64,000 nucleotides of DNA from Nageia nagi (taxonomy: Eukaryota; Pinophyta): contig JBITNC010000001.1 in NCBI GenBank assembly GCA_050084985.1, positions 69,812,001 to 69,876,000 on the forward strand. Reading direction: 5' to 3'. The position numbers were made by a program, and so were the translations under genes. The notes beneath the pieces were generated by a model. That model saw nothing but the letters and a program-made list of their open reading frames with translations. It ran no database searches and was not told where the DNA came from. Below, piece after piece: positions 58,158 to 64,000 of the stretch. Position 1 is the first letter of the stretch. Each line of letters starts with the position of its first letter.

Positions 58158-58602
58158 TATGTGTTTTTGCAATGTTCTAGAATAAATCCACCTATGACAG
58201 ATATCGCCACCGATCACCATCGATTTTCAACCGATCGCCACCGATCATTGCCGATCCTATAAGATCGCTATCGATCACTATGTAGAGAAAATGACAGTGT
58301 GCGGGAAAAATGAGTTTGTTTTTGCAACAACTTTCTTGTTATTGATTATTTTGACTTCATATTTTAGGGGTTTATTTGTTATCGTATTAGGCATGTTTTA
58401 AGCTATGTTTGGAGTATTGTTATCACATGTTTAGCTACTTCTCCTAGACTGAGCTGGCTATGGTTGTAGTGTTGTTGAGAATAGTAAATTCTCTAACTTC
58501 TTATTTGTAAGTTTGTAAACCTTGTGGATTCTGTTGTTGAGAACCCAAGGCTATATATTGACATCAATAAACCATGGACAAAAAGCTCCATTATTTCTCT
58601 CA
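58136..58602 (+). repeat. 3' LTR of the copia element
   Basis: 467 bp; as the 5' LTR but with fewer GATCGCC units. Followed by AAATG (58603-58607). Confidence 0.92.
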
Positions 58603-58607
58603 AAATG

Positions 58608-59605
58608 ATAGTAAATTGGTTGACATGTACCATATATGTGGATTCCCATTAGGGAAGCCTAATACATTGAAGGGATCTCTTAGATAATAATGTGAGATAG
58701 AAGAAGGAATTATGGTTGACTAGTGAGGGTGACCATGATTAGCAGCATTGAGCAGCTAAATTAGTGAAGGTGTATTAGTTCACACAACTGGATAGGCACC
58801 TATGAATATACATAGTAGCCATCATCTCTATGTACTTGTGCCCTAACAAGATTAATTCTTCATTTTTGCTCATGTTGGTAAGGGTGGTCTGAGAGATATG
58901 TGAGAGAGGCATATAATTTATGCAGGAAACCCTTGTATTAGCTTCATTGTATAGGGACTTGTACAACTTCACTAGCATTGATAAGTTCAATGTGACCATT
59001 GCACATGCTAGTCTTCTCTAGGTCTAGGCCTATAAGAAGATCATAGTGATCAAGTTGATTAGGATACAAATAGGTAGGAAAGACCCAAGAGACATTTCCA
59101 TAACATGATAGGCATCCAGGGCTTATGAATACAAGTATCTACACTCACTAGAGACTAGGCAGAGGGAGATAGATATGATATAGGTCAAGGATCTTGTTTG
59201 GGTTTCATATACTAAATACATATCAAATGAGGATGCCCACTAGCTAGCATGGATGTGACATGAGTGTTTTTTCTAGACTTGGAGGAAGGTGGTAGATCCT
59301 TACCACCCATAAAGAGTGTGGAGATAATTCAATATTTAACAAGGGATCCCATCAGTTCTAGTATTCTACTTCTACTACCTAGTAGAGAGGGACACATAAG
59401 TGGGAGTACATTTGATTTTGGTATGGAGGCTTACTTGGGTGAAGCCCACAGTGCATGATGAGGAAGTAGACATATCCATGGTGCTTAGAGTGGCTAGTGG
59501 ATATAATGCATGGTGGTTAGGAGTCTATCTTATCGATCTAGGAATGGATAAGGATGAGGAGAGCGAGGAGGAGGTCACTAGTGAGGCATCCTTAAAGGAT
59601 TAACC
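58608..59605 (+). pseudogene. Plant mobile domain (PMD) frame, downstream part
   Basis: It continues the frame cut at 53375: IVNWLTCTIYVDSH, then after stops FTQLDRH, NKINSSFLLMLVRVV, and a clear block at 58922-59020 reading TLVLASLYRDLYNFTSIDKF, then IAHASLL, a TAG, V, a TAG and AYKKIIVI. This matches the PMD region ALAYLYRxL followed by IGGCLLLLQLWAWERI, with CAG and TGG codons turned to TAG. Frames at 59264-59458 and 59400-59603 give the acidic C-terminal part. It is non-functional now. Confidence 0.75.
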
Positions 59606-59779
59606 ATACCAAGTTAACAACACTATGCAAGATGTTCCCATGTAAGAGGAGAGTGGGAGAGCAACAACATCAGGTTTAGTGGCACTAATTGAGGTTGTGC
59701 CATTGGTAGCACTAGGTAACTAACTAATCTTTTGTCAAAATATTTGTAATTTCAATATGAACAAGATTTTAAGAATGTA

Positions 59780-60090
59780 ATTATTCTTTGCAAGGGATAT
59801 TGAGAGATGTATTGCAGCTCTCAAGGTCAAGAATACAAGGTTGAAGCCATTTGCAGCCCAAATCATAGAGTTAAAAGCTACTCTCATAGTTTAAGATGCA
59901 CATATTACTACCTTCAAGCAATATGTGAAGAGGTTGCAAGAGAGGATGGTGATGCCTCCCCTAGACTAGTAGTGGGCTTTCATGAAAAGCAAAATGGATA
60001 AAATTGAGCAAAAGAAGAAGGAGATAACCACCTTTAGGGTGAAGAATGATAGGGTTAAGGCCCTCCTAGTGGGATAAGGGATCATGACTA
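59780..60090 (+). pseudogene. Coiled-coil tail of the PMD frame
   Basis: The plus strand reads RCIAALKVKNTRLKPFAAQI, then KATLIV, stop, DAHITTFKQYVKRLQERM, then KMDKIEQKKKEITTFRVKND. Heptad-like leucine and charged positions suggest a coiled coil. It follows the PMD frame at about 180 bp. Membership in the same protein is inference. Confidence 0.55.
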
Positions 60091-60127
60091 GTGGTATATC
60101 ATGGGGAGTGTTAATTTTAGGGTTAGT

Positions 60128-60363
60128 GGTAGTAGCCATAGGGTGAGACATAGGATATGGGATACTTCTAGTAGTGGTAGTAGTGCCCATTAGTAGTTAG
60201 TCCCTAGTCTTTGTACCACTCCATATTGTACATTATTATTTTGACATATATATATAGCCATAGGTGAGACATAGGATATGGGATACTTCTAGTAGTGGTA
60301 GTAGTGCCCATTAGTAGTTAGTCCCTAGTCTTTGTACCACTCCATATTGTACATTATTATTTT

Positions 60364-60365
<2 letters not shown>
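60128..60365. repeat. Tandem duplication of about 120 bp
   Basis: The segment TAGCCATAGGGTGAGACATA through TTTGACATATATATATAG recurs at once (60256-60373) with almost no changes, so the duplication is recent relative to the decay of the surrounding DNA. Confidence 0.9.

Positions 60366-60366
<1 letters not shown>

Positions 60367-60404
<38 letters not shown>
60367..60404. repeat. AT microsatellite
   Basis: About 19 AT units; the first copy of the duplication has only a short run. Confidence 0.92.
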
Positions 60405-60407
<3 letters not shown>

Positions 60408-61055
60408 TATTTTGGTTTAAAACTTTTTTATAAAGCATTGGTATATTTTATTTATGTTATGAATGGTTTAATTTTTATTTTCACCATGTCTTTGCATAGA
60501 AAAATAATCAACAAGATACAAGTTTAAGCAATAAACCATTCCATAAAGAACTATACCCAAAAATTTAAAGAATCCATTACATCATATTATGACATATCAA
60601 TCCATAATAAATTACTAAAAATTTACAAATGATAGTGAAATAATCAAGTAAACCATTTAACCAGACTATAAGGTACCATAATAAACAAGCAAGAATTTTT
60701 TCTTTGTTAACCCTATTCATTCTATGTGTTCATCATTTTAATGATTCAGGAATGAATTAAGCATAAATGAAATACTATTATTTTTTATCTTGTCTAAGGA
60801 AATGCATGCCATTGATGACATGAATTAGGAGGGTACACTGCTAGCAACATGGAATTACATCATAAGAATGAAAAATGAAGAAATAATGCAAGTATAATTT
60901 TCCATAAGGTAGAAAAAATAATGAATATATGCATACAATGAAAAATAATTAATAATAGCCAAGAAAATAAAGAACCTAGATAATGTACACTATAGTTAGG
61001 ATTATCATGTTTCAAGAAAAAACCTTATGTACTTGGGATGGTTTAGCAACCTAGA
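60405..61055. other. AT-rich stretch, no gene
   Basis: Nothing recognised. It resembles 51700-52500 in style (ATGCATGCCATTGATGACATG-like motif near 60805). Confidence 0.45.
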
Positions 61056-61059
61056 CACA

Positions 61060-62950
61060 TTTTGCAGACACATGAATGAAGAGAGGTATCTTTATTTTTT
61101 CTTTTTGCACATAATTAATGGTATAGGAACAATGATGCCAATTGTTAGTGGTATTAAATTTCATACTTTATCCCTTGGTCTTTGAGCTTTTATCTTAGCA
61201 TCCATATTTTCGAGTAAAATAATAATTCATATCATTTGAAGTACTGACCATTCCAATGTAGCCTCTTGGTTGTGAAGGTGGTAAGGGATTTGTGAACACT
61301 TCTAGTTGTTCATTATTAGGATGTACAGGTCCATCATTCATAGTGTATTATCATCCATTCTAATGGTATTTTTATCAATAAAATCCTAAATAATATGTCT
61401 TAGGGTCCTACAATTTCATGTTAGATGTCTAGGCATCCTATGATAATTACAAAATTCCTCATATTTGAAATTCTTAGGTATACCATTAGGAAATTTAGGA
61501 TTGATAATGGGTGGAAGCTTGACATGATCTTTGTTTATTAAAAAATTGAGAATATTATCAATAATATCATTCAATGGTGTAAACTTCCTTTTAGGTTTAT
61601 TGCTAGGTTTTCCTTTGTGATCAACATTGTTCACTTCAATTTTCTTACCATTTTTAGGGGTTTGAACTTTCTTTTCATATGTTCAAGTATTGTTATGCAT
61701 AACATACAACTTTTTAATATAGGCCTCTTTTTTAAACAAAATATCTATCATTTCATCTAGTGTCATATCATGATTATAGATAACCAACAACTTATACATG
61801 GGTAATAAAGCATGTGCAAATGTATCTTTCAAATATTGCTCAGGCATAGTAATTTAACTAGTAGTACATTTCCATACTTTCACAAAATCATGTACAAATT
61901 GATTAGGCAATTGCTTAATTTTATACAAATCTTTGAAATGAACCTTTTCAATAATATTATATTTGAAATACTATAAAAATTAATGAACGAAATAGTCATA
62001 TCTATCAATTCTCTTTTTAGGAAGTAGCAAATATCATTTTAATGCATCATCTTTCAAACTATATGAGAATAATTTAGCAAGTAGATCTCTATCATGTATA
62101 TATTCCATATCTTATTCTTGAAATTTTCTAACATGCATCTTAGGATCTTGTTAACCATCAAATTTTGTAAATTTAATACTCTTTTTTTGAGTAAGCACTT
62201 TAAAAATAATTATATCTATTAAAGTTCTTTTCAAACAAAACAAGAAATCATCCTCATCATTAGTAAGAAGTTCCATTTCTAGCTTCTTTAGTTGTTGCTC
62301 AGTTGAAGTGACCACAAGGGGTATTTGATTAAGAACATGAACTATTGGGGGTAGTGGAGGGGTTTGAGGTGGAATATTTTCTTCTCTAAGTTCATTCTCT
62401 TTAATCATAGCAAACAAACATATTCTATTTATATTTTCTTATTCAATTTTGTCAACAAGTTTTACTACAAATTCTATTTGTTTATCAAAAGGATCCAAAT
62501 GAAAAGAAGTAGTTTCTTATGTGTCATGAAGAATTTTAACTTTAATATTATTATCTTCTAATGTCCAATTAGGATGTTTCTTATAAGCATCATCAATGAT
62601 CTTTGCAACTTATTTTCTTAACTTAGCATTAGGATTATCATCTTGTATGATGGCCTTACCTTTAGAAAATGTACCTCTTATGAAGTGATTAGGTTTTAAT
62701 ATGAGGTGTTCATAATCATTATCTTCATTCTCCATACCACTATCTTCAAAAACTTCTTCAATTGGAGGTTCTATGATATTAGCATTTACCTCAAGATGAG
62801 CTTCCTCCTCAACCTCATTCACACCATTAGCAACATGTTCATAGGAAGATACTCTATTACTAATATCTATATTAATGGAAGAACCATCCATCATATGGAT
62901 CCTACATTCTCATATGAAAAAACTATCTAATGATTTTGAGGCTACAAAGT
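61060..62950 (-). pseudogene. Gag of the Tat-like element
   Basis: Minus strand, from the right: an acidic N-terminal frame (62610-62894, YEHVANGVNEVEEEAHLEVN), a proline-rich part (62151-62417, PPQTPPLPPIVHV) ending in KFTKFDG, then the capsid region across stops (LLAKLFSYSLKDDALK, about 62060; KQLPNQFVHDFVKVWK, about 61890). A lysine-rich region and a CNYHRMPRHLT, stop, NCRTLRHII motif (61416-61634 and beyond) correspond to the CxYHxxxGHxTExCxxL motif of Tat/Ogre-type gag. No protease or RT follows. Confidence 0.75.
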
Positions 62951-63523
62951 TTTCCCCTAAGAGCTCATAATTTATTAGAATATCAATAATAGTTTCAACA
63001 TTATGAGTAAGAAAATATTATAACCTTTTTCTATTAGATAACACTTCATGTATAGATCTAACATGAGTAGTAATTCTATCTAATTTAGGAATTTCATCAT
63101 TACTTTCATCAAAATTATTATCATGATTATTCAAAATTACACTTTAAAATTCATATTTATCAATATTAGGGACAAATCTATTAGGTGTTTCACTAATAAT
63201 ATCCATTTTCTTGCTAGAGCTTGTAGAATCAGTATCACTATGAGCATGAAGATGAGGTTCTTGTAGAGGTAGATTAGGATTATGCCTAACACTTCTTTAG
63301 ATATAATTTAAATGAACCTTACCTTTAAACACCCTAGGGTTTTCTACATTTAAATTTATATTTTGAATTTAGGTAGAATAAACCCTAATTTTATCATTTT
63401 CTCTAGCTATTATCTAAAAAGCATTAGGTAGAGGGATGAATAATAGCAAAAATGGATTCATGAATTTTCAAATAGATATCCTAGGTCAAAACTTGGGTGT
63501 GTGAGAATGTTGAGTTCACAAAA
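62951..63523 (-). other. Leader of the Tat-like element
   Basis: AT-rich DNA between gag and 5' LTR. The minus strand next to the LTR reads TTTTGTGAACTCAACATTCT, the primer-site position, but it does not start TGG and the tRNA is not assigned. Confidence 0.5.
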
Positions 63524-64000
63524 TGTAGACCCAAAAATATGTAATTAATGAATAAATATATAAATAAATAAATGGTCTATGAATACAATGTTTATACTCA
63601 ATTATTAAATTCACAATAAATATACATAAAACATATAAACCTGATACATAGTGGGCCTATATCCAAATAGTGTACAATCCTCAAAATGGAACAATAACAA
63701 ATATTTGGAGGATTGGGATCAAAATTCAGATGAGCTCATAAGAAATGTTCATTAGAATTTTCACACAAGTTGTTCCCTAAAATATGGACCTCCTAATCAA
63801 CAAATCATAAGTTGTTGGAGGCATAGGAGAAGCATGCCATTGACTATGTGAACTTGAAGTTTTGTGTGGTACACAAAAGAGAGATTACAAAGCTTAGAGA
63901 GTATAACAAGTTCTCAGATAGATGGCATAAAGAGACATCATAAGTTTGATTTTTGGGAAAACCACCTTCAGAGAGATCTGATGGGGATGTCAATCTTCAC
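63524..64000 (-). repeat. 5' LTR of the Tat-like element (cut by the window end)
   Basis: Matches 50318-50790. The remaining roughly 240 bp and the target duplication lie beyond the window. Confidence 0.85.

Larger units (their letters stand above)
53376..58602 (+). mobile_element. Ty1/copia element, nearly complete
   Basis: LTRs of 502 and 467 bp (TGTTGGAGTTTTG start, TTTCTCTCA end), AAATG flanks, a TGGTATCAGAGC primer site and an ATCAAGGGGGAGCA polypurine tract. A gag-protease-integrase-RT-RNase H frame fills the inside with five or so frame changes and a few stops. It is among the better preserved elements here. The LTR length difference comes from a GATCGCCACC-type repeat. The copia lineage is not assigned. 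Confidence 0.93.
50318..64000 (-). mobile_element. Tat-like LTR element with antisense PMD frame, right end outside the window
   Basis: 50318-51032 is repeated from 63524 onward (both start TGTAGACCCAAAAAT, and the match runs to the window end). A strong minus-strand polypurine tract adjoins the left LTR, so the element reads leftward with its 5' LTR at the right. Gag of Tat type lies at 61060-62950. No RT or integrase is recognisable in the internal DNA, apart from the nested copia element. A PMD-like frame runs on the opposite strand. Confidence 0.82.

Noticed and set aside
53376-58602. Retrovirus-like env after the copia polymerase
   Set aside because: RNase H ends directly at the polypurine tract; there is no room for another gene.
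1-64000. CRISPR arrays, bacterial operons, tRNA or rRNA genes
   Set aside because: No regularly spaced identical repeats and no cloverleaf or rRNA sequence noticed; the content is plant transposons.

Overview
The window looks like repeat-rich, AT-rich nuclear DNA of a land plant with a large genome. The nested, heavily decayed LTR retrotransposons (Tat/Ogre-like Ty3/gypsy, chromovirus, Ty1/copia), a CACTA DNA transposon remnant and the absence of any convincing host gene, tRNA or rRNA fit a gymnosperm or similar giant genome. The sequence alone does not fix the species. Nearly all coding sequence is transposon-derived and broken by stops and frameshifts.

Layout. (1) 1-1550 and 20996-22879 are one stretch of old repeat DNA, split by a large minus-strand Tat/Ogre-like element (1556-20990, TSD CATAT). 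That element carries gag, protease, an archaeal-type RNase H, RT, RNase H, integrase and a long 3' accessory reading frame. Its right-hand LTR is split by a younger, related gag-only element (13404-19483, TSD ATCAC), which also carries a coiled-coil accessory reading frame. (2) 22880-34937 is a plus-strand chromovirus with a chromodomain (317-bp LTRs, TSD TTCCA). Its gag is interrupted by another Ty3/gypsy element (25185-30802, TSD TTTAG) that has lost part of RT/RNase H and the integrase core. (3) 35534-41673 is a complete but decayed relative of that nested element (TSD AAAAT). (4) 41806 to at least 48780 is a minus-strand gag-only element, probably copia-type, with an apparent 3.3-kb LTR. 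Its second LTR is cut at 48780 by a CACTA element, of which the CACTA terminus (48781) and a DUF4216-like gene (about 49260-50150) remain. (5) The CACTA element is in turn interrupted by a minus-strand Tat-like element (50318 to beyond the window end). This has a Tat-type gag at its right and, antisense to it, a decayed plant mobile domain (PMD) reading frame plus coiled coil. The PMD frame is split inside its conserved FHLPPGEM motif by a nearly complete Ty1/copia element (53376-58602, TSD AAATG).

The window therefore records a stack of insertions. Five complete elements have matching 5-bp target-site duplications. The points most worth following are the PMD antisense frame, the shared 3' accessory coiled-coil frames of the two left-hand Tat-like elements, the gag-PR-aRNH-RT-RNH-INT domain order, and the all-transition LTR divergence that suggests decay by cytosine methylation.
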